The notes beneath the pieces were generated by a model. The model ran no database searches. It was given only the letters and a program-made list of their open reading frames with translations, and had not been told where the DNA came from. Made by a program: the position numbers and the translations under genes. Source: Heliopora coerulea (Eukaryota; Cnidaria; Anthozoa; Scleralcyonacea; Helioporidae). From it: a DNA stretch of 64,000 bases. The stretch is taken from assembly GCA_030142905.1 (NCBI GenBank), contig JASJOG010000052.1, positions 1,321,001-1,385,000 on the forward strand, written 5' to 3'. This document shows, piece by piece, positions 1-18,616 of the stretch; the first letter of the stretch is position 1; every line of letters starts with the position of its first letter.

Positions 1-29
1 TATGAACTACATTTTTACCCAATTTTTAG

Positions 30-1606
30 CGATAAAGACAGTGATTCGAGCACCAAAAGAGAGGGACATCATCCCAACTCGAATGGCGTCTACGGACTGG
101 TACAGTTGAACTCGCAAACTCAAGATGAACTTATCCACAAAGCAAAGCAGGGACAGTTGGTTGTTGTTCTACTCTCAGATGCAACATCAAAATCCCAAGC
201 AATCCGGTCACCTATAGTTCAAACGTTCGCTAAAATTATTCGCTCATATTCAAGGTATGTTATAGTATAGTGATACCTTTGTTATTACCACAACGGGTGG
301 TAAATACATCAATAGTTGTACTGCTGGCACGGTGCTCATGGTATAAAGGCATTGGCCGCGTCCGTTTTCACTTTGGTCATTTGGCAAGACAGTTTCACAA
401 CGCGCGGATACACGAAATGTCCTGTCATTTCGACACGGCGAATTTCAGTCTTTTTCCGCGTTACTTTCTTGGGATGTAGAGTTAGGAAGAAGCAATTGTT
501 GTCCAAAGTATCCCTGCGGCTCAAGGTCGCAAACTGAGCCAGTTCGGTCAAAAATGGGATTATTTTGTTGAGCGTATTTGTCGACATTATATCTCAATAA
601 GTAGATGTCTTCATGGTGATTCTGCGAGTTGGTCTTTCCAGTGTAGAGCCCCGTCCACACAACCAAGTTTTCCTTGACAAGGTCGCCTTTTTCAAAAGCT
701 GGCATGACCAGCTTTTGGGCAAGGCCCCTCGTCAAGGAAAAAATTGTCAAAGAAAACTGGGTCCTGCGTATGGAGCTTAACACTTCAAGAACTGTCGACT
801 TTATTTCTTCTACTTGGTTTACTAAGATGTAACATTTTCTTCTACGACATAATGATTCACTATTCCAATATGCCTTCATTTTGCTTTCAAATGTCTGAGA
901 CTGAGGCTTGTCCTTTCAATATCAGACTGTGACAGGTCTGTTCCCTACAAATGGAATTACTTCCTAGAACGAGCTCCATTAGTCCAGAACTCGTGCCTAG
1001 GGAAAAACGAAAAAGTTGACCGTTTTTGTCGATAAGCGGGAGTTTAATACGGAGAACTGGGGGAAAAAAGTTCCCAAATTCGCGTGTAACGCATTCTCAA
1101 AAAACTACGCGAGTTCATCGCCTGTTGAAGAAAAAAAAAAGTTTTCTCTGACACTTAGTCTTTAGTTGTTACAAAAATGACTCGCGTAGAATCGTTAGAC
1201 CTTCAACGATGCGTTCTCGTTCCTTTTTAGAGAGAACATTTTTACATTTGGCTGGTTGTCCATTCCAGATCATATTTTGTGGTGTAATGAAGTCATGAAA
1301 GTTCAAACATTTGGTGAAATCAAACCAGGCACGGTGCTTGCTTTGAATGGACCAAAGAAGTACCTCTCCATTTTTAAAGTTCAAACCAGAAATTTTCCCG
1401 AGCAGGATGATGGGATGATCTTCGACGATTCCGAAGATGATGACAGCGAAAACGGTTCGATGGTCTTTCGAGAGGATAGGCGAACTCAAAAAAGAATTGC
1501 TGAAGCTTTGGGGCGACAGTTTCCAATCTGGCTTGAGAAACTTTACGAGGGAATGTTACCAAGAGTGAAGCTAGAGAAATGGCCTCGGATTGAATGTGAC
1601 AAGTGA
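30..1606 (+). CDS. DNAJC16: DNAJC16-like protein, C-terminal two exons (5' part outside window)
   Basis: Two exons, 30-254 and 1231-1606, join in phase (the split Arg codon reads AG|A) and end at TGA 1604-1606. An AG acceptor precedes position 30 and a GTATGT donor follows 254, so the gene enters from the left. The joined stretch reads about 200 residues with DELIHKAKQGQLVVVLLSDAT, then VLALNGPKKYLSIFK, an acidic Asp/Glu/Ser patch, and WLEKLYEGMLPRVKLEKWP near the end. This order matches the C-terminus of DNAJC16 as I remember it (a VLALNGHKKYF-type motif, acidic insert, and a LLEGSL-type motif before a SWPELD ending). DNAJC16 is a membrane-anchored J-protein of the endoplasmic reticulum with a thioredoxin-like region. 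The J domain, thioredoxin fold and membrane segment lie outside the window, so the identity rests on the tail alone. The intron (255-1230) holds a MITE-like palindrome near 640-760. Confidence 0.75.
636..762. repeat. Short palindromic MITE-like repeat (CTTGACAAGG family), copy 1
   Basis: In the DNAJC16-like intron, the left half (CACACAACCAAGTTTTCCTTG, then CAAAAGCTGGCATGACC) is mirrored on the right by AGCTTTTGGGCAAGG and CCTCGTCAAGGAAAA. A related copy lies at about 35155-35335, where the palindrome AAAAGCTGTCATGAC is also central. This looks like a non-autonomous DNA element; superfamily unknown. Confidence 0.5.
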
Positions 1607-3084
1607 TCAGAGGATCGAGAAATGAGAATCTTTTTCAAAAACGAGAAAGCTTCAAAATACTCCGGGCCTTAGGTAGGAATGAGAAAAATGCAAAGTCCTT
1701 GCTTCGCATTGGTTCAAAGTGTGAATGTGATTACCATCGGCGGGTCTCACGTAGATCGTGGATTCCGTGCATTTTTGAGACACAAAGCTACATGCATTAA
1801 CATAACGAAAGTATATACATGTAGTTTTGACGTTTCGTCCATTTTCTTGGTGCAGCGGTTAAGTTTTTCATATTTCATGTACGAAGAAACTGGAGAAACT
1901 GTTGAAAAAGATGGAGAAAGTTAATGAAATGTGAAAAAAGAAACGCATTGTGTTCGGTGTGGCGAGCTAAACATGTTTAACCTACTTAAATTTCATATAG
2001 ATCCGAGATGTCTGGTCAAACGTTCGTACTAAAACAGAAATTAACTAGCTATTTAACTAGGGTCTCTTCGTTAGACTACGATTCGCCCCAGGGTCGTAAG
2101 TACGAAACTACGACAACCTTGGAGTTCCCGTAGTCAAAAGGAAAAAACAAGGTTGAATAATTTTAAGTCCAATCTGCGCTAATACATGAGGGAAAAAGAC
2201 ATGACCGCTTTGTTTACATCTCCAGGGCAATTGGAGTACATTGAACTCGGACAAAGGGCATTTTTGGATTTTTCAGCTTATCTATCTCTTGGTTTTTTAT
2301 TCGTCGCCTATTGTGCCCTATCACCATTCTTATAGCTGCCTTCGAGCTAAGAAATGCCACGTTAGCAAGCATAGATTTTTTTTCCTCACAAGGGAATTGG
2401 ACGCTCTGTCAAAAGAGCACACCATCAATTTTTCGGTATCAAATCACCTAGGTGTACGCCTGCTCCTTATCGCTGTCGTGATCGGTTTGGGTACATTTTG
2501 AAATCGTTTCATTTCAATTTCAAAAATGCTCAAGACGCATCAAATGTTCGCCAGAAGTGTCGGGGGGGGGGGCTAGGTTAGACCAAGGAGACTTTTTGCA
2601 ACTTTCTGCAAGAATATTTCAGTAGTCGCCTAGCCCGTGCGATATTTATAAAAAGGTAACTAATTAGGTTACCTTATATAAATATTACTTGTAATAATCT
2701 ATTATCACTTGTACTGAAGATGGCATAAGTCTTTGCCGAAACATGTCTACGATTAAAAAATTTGTCGTTTACTTGAACTTTATTTATCAGTGGTCACGGC
2801 CCTCAAAATTATAAATTGATTACTGGAGATTAATTCGTAAAAATTGCTATAAATCGAATGTTTGCTCAAAATGCATCGGCTGTGGACACAAAAAAGTCGC
2901 ACGTGAAGCCGCGGCTTGAAAGCCACCCAAGTGTTTGAAAACACATCACAATGAAATTACGAGAACCACTGATTTTACATCCCAACATGCTCGAGGTGAA
3001 CTGTTAATGATTTGGAAAACGACTTACGAAACTTGCATCGAACATGTTTGTGTACGAGGTTACCTCTAGTTTCTGATATGCCTT
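1607..3084. other. Intergenic region between convergent DNAJC16-like and MORN1-like genes
   Basis: I see no convincing coding exon. Open stretches such as 2241-2501 have no recognisable domain. The region holds a G run at about 2562-2571 and a Penelope-like repeat with a hammerhead-like core around 2639-2800 (separate entry). Both flanking genes end here (stops at 1606 and 3085), so both 3' untranslated regions and poly(A) sites should be inside it. Confidence 0.6.
2709..2752 (+). ncRNA. Hammerhead-ribozyme-like motif in a Penelope-like repeat
   Basis: Core CTGAAGA at 2714-2720 is followed by a helix II of GGCA...TGCC, then GAAA, then a minimal helix III and cleavage triplet (ACATGTC, ending 2747). 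Flanks TTGTA (2709-2713) and TACGA (2748-2752) can form a 5-bp helix I. All conserved elements of a minimal type I hammerhead are therefore present in order. Such ribozymes are known in Penelope-like retroelements. No reverse transcriptase remains nearby, so this is probably a truncated copy. Confidence 0.65.
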
Positions 3085-10755
<7,671 letters not shown>

Positions 10756-10884
10756 AGGGGACAAAAGTCGTGAACTTTCATAGCAAAGCAAACTACAATT
10801 ACTGCAAAATGGTCGCCATGTTGCTCGTTACCCGAGCAACAGATTCTTCTCGTCTCAGGACTTCTTTTTTCTCATTTTATCAAA
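10756..10884. promoter_or_regulatory. Putative bidirectional promoter, MORN1 / SAC3D1
   Basis: The ATG of the MORN1-like gene (reverse complement of 10753-10755) and the ATG of the SAC3D1-like gene (10885) are separated by only 129 bp, head to head. No TATA box is evident. A compact shared promoter is an inference from geometry; transcription start sites cannot be read from the sequence. Confidence 0.6.
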
Positions 10885-12141
10885 ATGGCGGAAGAGTTGG
10901 ACTTCAAGGTTCCACTAAAAACTTCGTTTCTCCTGAAGGGAACATGCATGGAAATGTGTCCTGCACGCGAAAGGACCTGTCGAGAAAAACAAGGAAGACT
11001 CCATCCCTATGAAGTCCTTCAAGAAAGCTTAAGCAAACAAAAACCGATAGCAGACATCAAATCCACTGTAAAGGAATTTTCCAGACCAGCAGCAGGACGA
11101 CATATCGAAGTTGACGAGCTTCGTCCTGCTTCAGTTTTGGTAAAAACGATGGACTTTCTCCTGAAGGATATTCTCGCAAAGTCTAGCCCTTGGCACTTCA
11201 AATGTGAGTTTGTTTCGGATCGTATACGAGCGATAAGACAAGACTTAACCGTGCAAGGTATCGTCAACAAGGAAGCCGTCGATATCCTGGAAAAAGCAAC
11301 GAGATATTACATTGTGACTGGGGTTAAATTAAGCCAAGAGCCAGTAGAGAATTTTGATCCTGTTCTCCATAACAGTCACACCCAACAGTGTTTGAAAAAA
11401 CTTCTATTTCTATATGAATTTGATTTCTCTGAGACCTATCCGAATCGGCCATCGTTTGAAGCATGTTACCTACTTTTTAACTTGGGAAACCCACAGGCTT
11501 ACTATCACACTTTTCAACTTCAAGGAAGACTTAGGAAAACCAAAATAATGGAACTTGCCATCAGCCTCACCAAAGCCTATCTTAATGGTAACTTTGTTGG
11601 TTTATTTCGAATATTAATGCAGCTTCCATTCCTAGAAAGCTGTGCATTCTTTTTCCACATTGAGCCACTCAGATGCAAGGCTCTTGAAGTGATGAACATT
11701 GCATATAGCAGTAAAAACTTGAGTTATCCTTTGTTGTTGTTGACAGACATTTTTCATTTTGATACAGAGGATATTGCAGCAGAGTTTTGCTGCACTCATG
11801 GAATAAGAGTCACAGCAGAAAAAGTGTTCTTTTCCAAAGGACAATTTGTTAAGCCTGACAAATCTAAGCTTCAACCATGTTGTAAACTTATTAAGTCAAA
11901 ACTTAAGGGTGACATCACAGATGTATTATTGTTTCATAAGCAAAGGTTTTGGGATAAGATTTCAAATGACACAACCAACCAATCAGTTTGTTTTCTAGAC
12001 AATAAGATTGACCTTCAGAAAATTGCTGGTCTGACAGCAGAAACCAAGGCAATTAATATGCTAGGGGTTAAGCAGAAAGAATTGGTGACTCCTCAAAGGG
12101 GACAGGCAAGAGGAAGAGGAAGAGCTAAAAAAAAGATGTAG
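10885..12141 (+). CDS. SAC3D1: SAC3/GANP domain protein, SAC3D1-like, intronless
   Basis: A single uninterrupted frame of 418 residues from ATG 10885 to TAG. The N-terminus has GTCMEMCPARERTCREKQGR followed by LHPYEVLQ, the signature opening of the SAC3/GANP/THP3 domain (GTCxxMCPxxER...R..HxxE). The helical SAC3 body follows, with LVKTMDFLLKDIL, FVSDRIRAIRQDLTVQ, CLKKLLFLYEF, FEACYLLFNLG and RCKALEVMNIAYSS. The C-terminus ends in a basic RGQARGRGRAKKKM tail, possibly for RNA or nuclear targeting. SAC3-domain proteins act in mRNA export complexes (TREX-2-like), and SAC3D1 has been linked to centrosome and mitotic functions. AATAAA at 12495-12500 is a plausible poly(A) signal. The neighbouring genes are rich in introns and this one has none. 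It is divergent from MORN1. Confidence 0.9.
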   Translation: MAEELDFKVPLKTSFLLKGTCMEMCPARERTCREKQGRLHPYEVLQESLSKQKPIADIKSTVKEFSRPAAGRHIEVDELRPASVLVKTMDFLLKDILAKSSPWHFKCEFVSDRIRAIRQDLTVQGIVNKEAVDILEKATRYYIVTGVKLSQEPVENFDPVLHNSHTQQCLKKLLFLYEFDFSETYPNRPSFEACYLLFNLGNPQAYYHTFQLQGRLRKTKIMELAISLTKAYLNGNFVGLFRILMQLPFLESCAFFFHIEPLRCKALEVMNIAYSSKNLSYPLLLLTDIFHFDTEDIAAEFCCTHGIRVTAEKVFFSKGQFVKPDKSKLQPCCKLIKSKLKGDITDVLLFHKQRFWDKISNDTTNQSVCFLDNKIDLQKIAGLTAETKAINMLGVKQKELVTPQRGQARGRGRAKKKM

Positions 12142-13625
12142 TCAAATCTCTTAAGCATCAAGAATGTTTGCACACGGGTGTCCAAACTGCAGGGACAAGG
12201 ATGGGTGTGCCGGTAAACTATCAAGAATTTGGAGGGCCTTGCCCTGGTAACAGAATTACCATCCTAAAATTATATACTAGCATCTTTGGGTCTAACTTTC
12301 CATCTGCAGTAAAGTAGACCCCACCTAAACATTCAGTCAATTTCAGCCTGAACTGAGAAGAGTGCACCCTTACTGTTTCATTGTAATTCCAAATTGCCAT
12401 CTGCATTCTGACCACTTATAATAGATTTCCTATACTGTTGAAGTATTAGTGTCAGGAAGTATTATTACAATACAAATCAATAACAAAATGAAAAAATAAA
12501 GTTACCTTACCAGGATCACCAATGACTATTCTTTGTTTAAAAATGTATATTATGGATTTCAAGCCTATGCAGTAGCCAGTCCTCGTTGTTCTGATGTTAT
12601 CCAAGATATAATGAAATTTCTGCCAAGTAATATTAATTTTATACTGTATAACAATGTTATTAAATTCATGAGTGGATCCTGTTATTCAATCAACGTCAAT
12701 TAGTTTCCTAGTTTTAACCCGTAATAAGGCATTTCATCTTAGTAGTGTGAAAACCCAGTCTAATGAAATTGGAATGCATTCAGGATGGTCATTGTGTTGA
12801 GAGGTAGATAGTACGGTGTTGACCATCATCCAATTCGGGAAGTCAGCTAATAGCCAATTTCTGAACTTTTTCACATCTTGGTTAGGTTATTGCTAAAAGC
12901 TTTTGAGCTTTTCGAATATCAGGCACAAACAGAAAAACGCAATCTTGAATTAAATAGCGAAAACAAAATCCAGTCTTGTCCCATTAAGAGATTAGCCATT
13001 TGTAAATTTACAAGCACATTCTCACATGGAGCCAATGGTATATGCACTTGAGCGTAAAAAAATTCATATAGAGAGTTCCTTTCGAACTGTAAAATAAAAA
13101 GCATCTATATCCCCTTGTATTAAACATGTCAAAACGAACCACTGGCAGATGAGATAACACTATCAATTTGAAAATACTATTATAAAATTTATTAAAAATT
13201 CATGAGGAAAATACAAAAGAAAATCATAACCGTGTAGGATCTATATATATATGATAAAGATACATGTGACTTTATATGTGAAGAAGAAGTTCAATTTTTT
13301 CTTCTTAGGAAAGATAAATTTCCAAACTTTCTTGGCGAATTAGCGAATTAGGGGGTGAATTTCGTAAGACATTTCAAAAACTCGCAGTACGTGCGTTATT
13401 GGGTCTAAAACACTCGGCTATCGCCTCATGTTTTAAGTCCCGATAAAGCACTCTTGTTCGGTTTTTAAATATTACTTAGAGTTTTATTCTCCACGATGAC
13501 ACATGCGCGATATTCAGAAGTTACGTCACTTCATCCAGGAATCAACCTAAGGAACCATTTATTTAGCCATTCTGCTATTGTAATTTCTTTCACTGGATTT
13601 TACGGGATGATGGAAGCGATTATAG
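12142..13625. other. Intergenic spacer between SAC3D1 and PEX10
   Basis: Contains the SAC3D1 3' untranslated region (AATAAA at 12495) and a dispersed repeat at about 13170-13465, also found at 29105-29400. No coding exon was recognised; the small open frames here have no family features. Confidence 0.6.
13170..13465 (+). repeat. Dispersed ~290-bp repeat, copy 1
   Basis: Shares blocks in the same order with 29105-29400: AATTCATGAGGAxAATACAAA, AAAATCATAACCGTGT, AAAACACTCGGCTATC, TCGxGTTTTAxxTCCCGATAAAGCACTC. Short palindromic pieces suggest a MITE, but no clear target-site duplication was found. Confidence 0.7.
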
Positions 13626-13633
13626 ATTTCACT

Positions 13634-13824
13634 CAGTGGCGTAACGGACTACGGCCAGGGTTAGCGCAAGTCCTAAGGCCCCCCCCGACCTCTAAGGGGC
13701 TCCCGCTATATCTGTAAAGACAATTAAAATTGAGTTCTTGAAATATATGTCTATACTAAGGGGGGTGACGGGGGCCCCCAATAAAAATCTCCTAAGGGCC
13801 CCCAGTAGTTCCTTTACGCCACTG
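13634..13824. mobile_element. hAT-type MITE with 8-bp target-site duplication
   Basis: Terminal inverted repeats CAGTGGCGTAA (start) and TTACGCCACTG (end) are bounded by perfect 8-bp direct repeats ATTTCACT at 13626-13633 and 13825-13832. TIRs of the CAGTGGCGTA type and 8-bp duplications are diagnostic of the hAT superfamily. The 191-bp interior is GC-rich (CCCCCC and GGGGGG tracts) with no coding capacity. It ends 49 bp before the PEX10 start codon. Confidence 0.92.
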
Positions 13825-13873
13825 ATTTCACTACTCAATAAAATACGCAAGTTTTCCTTCTTTACTAACCATT

Positions 13874-16800
13874 ATGCCTCTTTTCACTGCCGGTCACTCG
13901 GAAATCATCCACGCTAGTCAGAAAGATGAACAGTACAAAACACACTTCAGGAATTCTTTGGGCGAGTTCTTTAGAGACCTCACTGGTACGTTGTTAGCAA
14001 GCACATGAAATTTTGCGCCGTAAAGCAGTTAATTCATTTATCATTTCAGGTGAAAATTCTTCACAGTATTCCACTGTGGGGTCAGGAGAAGGAGGTGGTA
14101 GGATATTGGGTATACACCACCGAGAAGGTCAATCCGTGTCGTAAAGTAAAATGATAATTTAAGTATCCATAAAAAGACATAGAAAACAATTGTTCAGGTA
14201 TAAATATTTAGCCCAAAAAGTGAAGTTGCAGATACAACCCTCATCAGCACATCTCCTTATCAAGTAGAAAATTGTTTGAGTGTCTAATTTGTGATCGAAA
14301 CATGAATTACAGCCTGCTAGGATCATGAGGTGTTTAAACCATTTCCTGATATTTCTTCAGTTAATATCATCCATATTTTCATCACAATACTGGGACACAA
14401 AAGCTATTTTGTATTAATTTTTTATAAAAATTATTTGGATAATTTGTAAAATAACTAAGGTTTTCTTGGATTCTTGTGACATCATACATAACACTTTACT
14501 CTATCTAATATATAATGAAATGACATCAGCCATGTCACTGTACTATAGGAAAAAATAAAGCCCATTCTATTTATAGCCTGCATATAGATGTTCATGGGCA
14601 CAGAATGGTGGGTTCTGAGTTTTTTAAAGTAGATACAGGTAATGACATGCCTGTTCCAACAAGAATATGTGTAGAAAAAGTTTAAAGGTTGAACTCTGGC
14701 AATACTCATCACTGCTAAACAAGGAAAGAATCATACTTATCACATGGGCACAATTTGAATCAGAGATTAACCCATTAAGGGGCAGGGCTCATCCCTCGAT
14801 GAGTAAAATCATCCAGCACTAACCAAAGTAAAATTTTAGGGTATGTCTTTGCCCCTAATATGTAACATTGAAATTTATTTCAAATTTTCCTTTTACTGAA
14901 GGAACGCAGGCATGGATAAGGAGAAAGGAAGAACTAGAGCTGTTTGCAGATATTGTTTATTTTAGCTTAACAACATTGAATGGTATGTGACTGTGATATT
15001 TGAAATCTTATATATATTGTGAAAATTATAATCTTGCACATATTGACAAAAAAATGCAGTGGTTTAACAATTAATAATAATTGATAATTACTCTAGTTGA
15101 TTTATTCAGGGTATTGTTACAGTAATGTAATGACAATCTGATTTTTGACCTAGGATATCAAGTGAAAAATGAACAAGATTGTTTCTGAGGATTCAACATT
15201 TTCATTAGCCTAGACTATAGTAACTATCAGCTATGATGGATGAGTGAATATAGTAATAGTACACACCTAAATTATTTCTCAGAATCTTCACATTCAACTT
15301 GTTCTAGGCAACCAGACACTTGGAGAAGAATATTGTAGTTTGGTTCAAGTTGACAAAACAAAACAAAATATACCAACCACTTGGGTAATGTTGACTATGC
15401 TATATTCACTGCTCAATTAATCAGTTGCTTCAATTTTGTTTTGAAAATTAAATCAATTGTCAGGGAGTCAAATTTTTTATTTACTTTTTCATGATCTTTC
15501 TTCCTCGTTAATTCATTTACTCATTCATTTACTTATGTTTTATTTAATTTAGCAAAGGGGATTCATGGTCCTATTTCATGTGGTTATACCATATTTATGC
15601 AAAAAGTTTTTGAGACAACTTGAGCAGGCATTACAAGTAGAAACTTTTCACCACCATTCTCAACTTAAGAATATAATTTTAGTTTCACTGCCACTTCTGA
15701 AGCATCTCATTACTAGTAAGTAAGGCAATATTTCTATTAATCACATTTGTTTTATTTAGCTATTCAGACCAGGCTATTCCTGGTGTCAAAAATTCCAATG
15801 GATTAAGTAACTTGCAATTTCTCCCAGTTTGTACTTGCTATTTTATCCTTTTTGATTGCTGGAAGGTTGGGAGTATGCCAATGGTTTTGAATAGGTCATC
15901 TTCCATTCAAAACAAATGCAAAAGCTTGTAACCTTCAAATTTTCAATTTGTGCTCCAATGCATCAAGAGTTAAGTGCTACAGGTTTAGCAAGGAGTCATA
16001 ATTCACAAATTTCTTGTCATTACTTTGGCCCCAAGTTTCACAAAAGGAATAATGTTTGATGCTCTTCAGCACAGTTGAATTGTGAATTTTGGGTGTGAGT
16101 GGTATGTCTACAGGAAATGTTTTTGAAAATTTTAGACCTCCAAGAACAAATTTCTTGCACCTTAACCAAATACAAAGTTCAAAAATTGAAAAGTTTAACA
16201 AAATATAAGGTTTTAACATCTTCAAGGATCTCTTTACAATATGCTACTGAGTTATGTAATTAAAATTGCAAACTATGTAATTATGTGGATTTTGGCCCTT
16301 ACTTAGTTTCCTTACATATCATATGACAACCTGTTTCCCTTCTAGTTTTTCACAGAATGCACCTGGTTAGTTTTTACTTTTCAAGCGTGTATTATGATGT
16401 AGCTAAGAGGCTGACAGGAATTCAATATGTAAGAATGAATTTTTTTGTTGAAAAATACTGGTAAATTATTTTCAAGTATTTAAAGAATAGAAATAAAAAA
16501 TAAAATAGTCAAGTGAGAAAAAAATAAAAGTAAAGTATAAAAGATTTCACCATCCTTTTTCTGAAAACTATTGTCTTGTAAACTGATGTTAGATTATGGG
16601 TTGGATATCAGATAAAATTTACATTAAAATTTTGGAATAGGTCAAATTATTATCTTCCATTGCACAGTGAATTGAAATTTGGTTTAAATTCATTTCTTGA
16701 TTACAAGTCTTTCCAATTTATAATTAAAAATAATAAAATGATTTTGTCTGATCAGATTTCATTCTCACCTGTCTAGTTGCTTGCTCAAGGTGTTCTGAAA

Positions 16801-18616
16801 ACAGAAGCATACAACAGGACATACAAAATTCTTGCCTGGATAACACTTCTTCATCTTTTTGTCTCAGTTATTCATTTTGTAAAACAAATACATCAGGTAT
16901 GTCAGTGGAACTTCATATACTCTACAACTACGACAAACTTTCATTACTTCAAGCCCTGTATTTTAGTATTCATTTTGAATTCTAAACCAAACTGGTCTTC
17001 CTTCAATTTCACATTACCATAATTACAGGAAAACTGTGTCAAGATTTCCCAGGTTGAGTTCCTAATTCGATTGGAATTTTGGTTGGTGTCCTTGAGCACT
17101 TCCAAATATTTATTTTAAAATTTTTATACCCATTGTCCAATCTAGAAAAAAGTTGACATTATAGACAATGTGGAGAAGCTGCTCTTTTTTGTGTCTACTC
17201 ATTGCTAAAGTTGTCCATAAAGTTTTCCAAATTTACAGTGCAATGAATTAATCAAAATTCAACCACACTTGGAACTCAAAAGGAAGAAAACTTGATGTAG
17301 TTACCCTCTTTAACAAACAGTTAAGTGGGAATTTTTCTTTATTCTCTTATATTTATTGGTGAAATCACTTTGCATTTCATAACCCAAAATGTTGACTTGT
17401 TCACCCAATATCTTAATGTGGTTAGTTTTAAAATTGCAAGAAATAGCTAGAATACTGAATCTTAGCATTGTATTACAGTAGTCTTTTTGAAGTATGTTTT
17501 AAAGGATGTAATTATGTTCACTTTGCTTAAGGACTTCCCAAAACTTAAAGCAGCCATTACAAACGCTGAACAAGACACACTGAAGTTCTCCGAAGACCAG
17601 ACTAGTGAGTCATCAGAATTTAAGTGCACACTTTGCCTGGAAAAACTTCATGATATAACAGCCACACCATGTGGACATTTGTTTTGTTGGTACTGCATAA
17701 ATGAATGGTGTAGAAACAAGGTTAGTGAAACCGGTATCTTAATGCTGCAGTAACAGTGGTGGCCTTTATATAGTTCACTGAGTCAGATAACTGGATTGTA
17801 CTTTCCTGCAGGATTTCAGGTGCATTTTTTTGCCTTAAATCTTCACTAATTTCTCTTGTTCACATATTTACCCAGCAAGTCACGTGGCCAGCAGCTTATA
17901 GATTATGTAGCCTGTCCAAACAGCTCAAGGGTACCTAATACTTAGCAGTTTGTTCAGTGGACTGTTTGAATTACAAAAATTCCTTATGGGACCTTATTCA
18001 GGGATTTTTTTTGAATATGTTTTCAATGATCACAATGCAGGGTTGCTATGATGTGGTATGTAAGGGGTCCACTGCAAAAAAGAGTTAGAGTTCAAGCCGA
18101 TCACTATCAAAATACTATATAAAGGCACATATTGATGTGTGCCTGATGAAGGTGGTTTTTATTAGGTTGCTATGATGTGGTATGTAAGGGGTCCACTGCA
18201 AAAAAGAGTTAGAGTTCAAGCTGATCACTATCAAAATACTATATAAAGGCACATATTGATGTGTGCCTGATGTAGGTGGTTTTTATTTGATCAGATATTC
18301 AAATAACAGAGGACACAGCAGCCAAGTTGGTGTACCTGGCATACAAATATGGCTGCTGTGAAAACTATCCACAGCAAGGGTCTCCACTGCATTACACTTC
18401 TAGACAACTGCTCTTAACACAAAGACTAAATTTTACAAAAATTTGGTGATGTTTCAAGAAATCCATGCAGAATGTTTTATTTATCATTTCCATTTCACAT
18501 TCCATAATTTAGTCTAACATTTTTTACTTTTTTTTATCTAGGCAGAATGCCCTCTTTGTCGAGAAGACATAGAACCATCACACCTAGTTTACCTGCACCA
18601 TTTTGAACCAACGTAA
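13874..18616 (+). CDS. PEX10: Peroxisome biogenesis factor 10 (RING E3 ligase), complete, 8 exons
   Basis: Exons 13874-13985, 14902-14982, 15308-15384, 15553-15715, 16346-16428, 16777-16896, 17532-17720 and 18542-18616 (TAA) join in phase to 299 residues, close to the family length of about 320. The N-terminus reads [13 protein letters not shown], then a conserved [20 protein letters not shown] and NQTLGEEY. Hydrophobic membrane segments follow (exons 4-6), then a C-terminal C3HC4 [32 protein letters not shown] and [12 protein letters not shown]10 sits in the peroxisomal membrane with PEX2 and PEX12 and ubiquitinates the import receptor PEX5. The exon 7 acceptor at 17531 was preferred over an in-frame upstream AG because of its pyrimidine content. 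AATAAA at 18648-18653 is a likely poly(A) signal. A hAT MITE lies directly upstream, and the last intron has a 124-bp tandem duplication. Confidence 0.95.
14771..14842. repeat. Dispersed GAGTAAAA/CGTCTGGC repeat, PEX10 intron copy
   Basis: TAACCCATTAAG...GATGAGTAAAATCATCCAGC followed by ACTAACCAAAGTAAAAT matches units at 22380-22592 and 42187-42300. It is a short dispersed repeat of unknown class. Confidence 0.6.
18041..18288 (+). repeat. Near-perfect 124-bp tandem duplication in PEX10 intron 7
   Basis: Units 18041-18164 and 18165-18288 both begin GGTTGCTATGATGTGGTATG and differ at only two positions that I can see (AAGCCGATC/AAGCTGATC and GATGAAGG/GATGTAGG). The near identity implies a recent duplication. 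Confidence 0.93.

Noticed and set aside
445..879. 144-codon minus-strand frame
   Set aside because: It lies within the DNAJC16-like intron, overlaps a MITE-like palindrome, and has no recognisable domain.
14225..14247. CTGATGA with a GTTG/CAAC helix on the minus strand
   Set aside because: The GAAA box is missing (TTCA instead), so it is at best a dead hammerhead relative.
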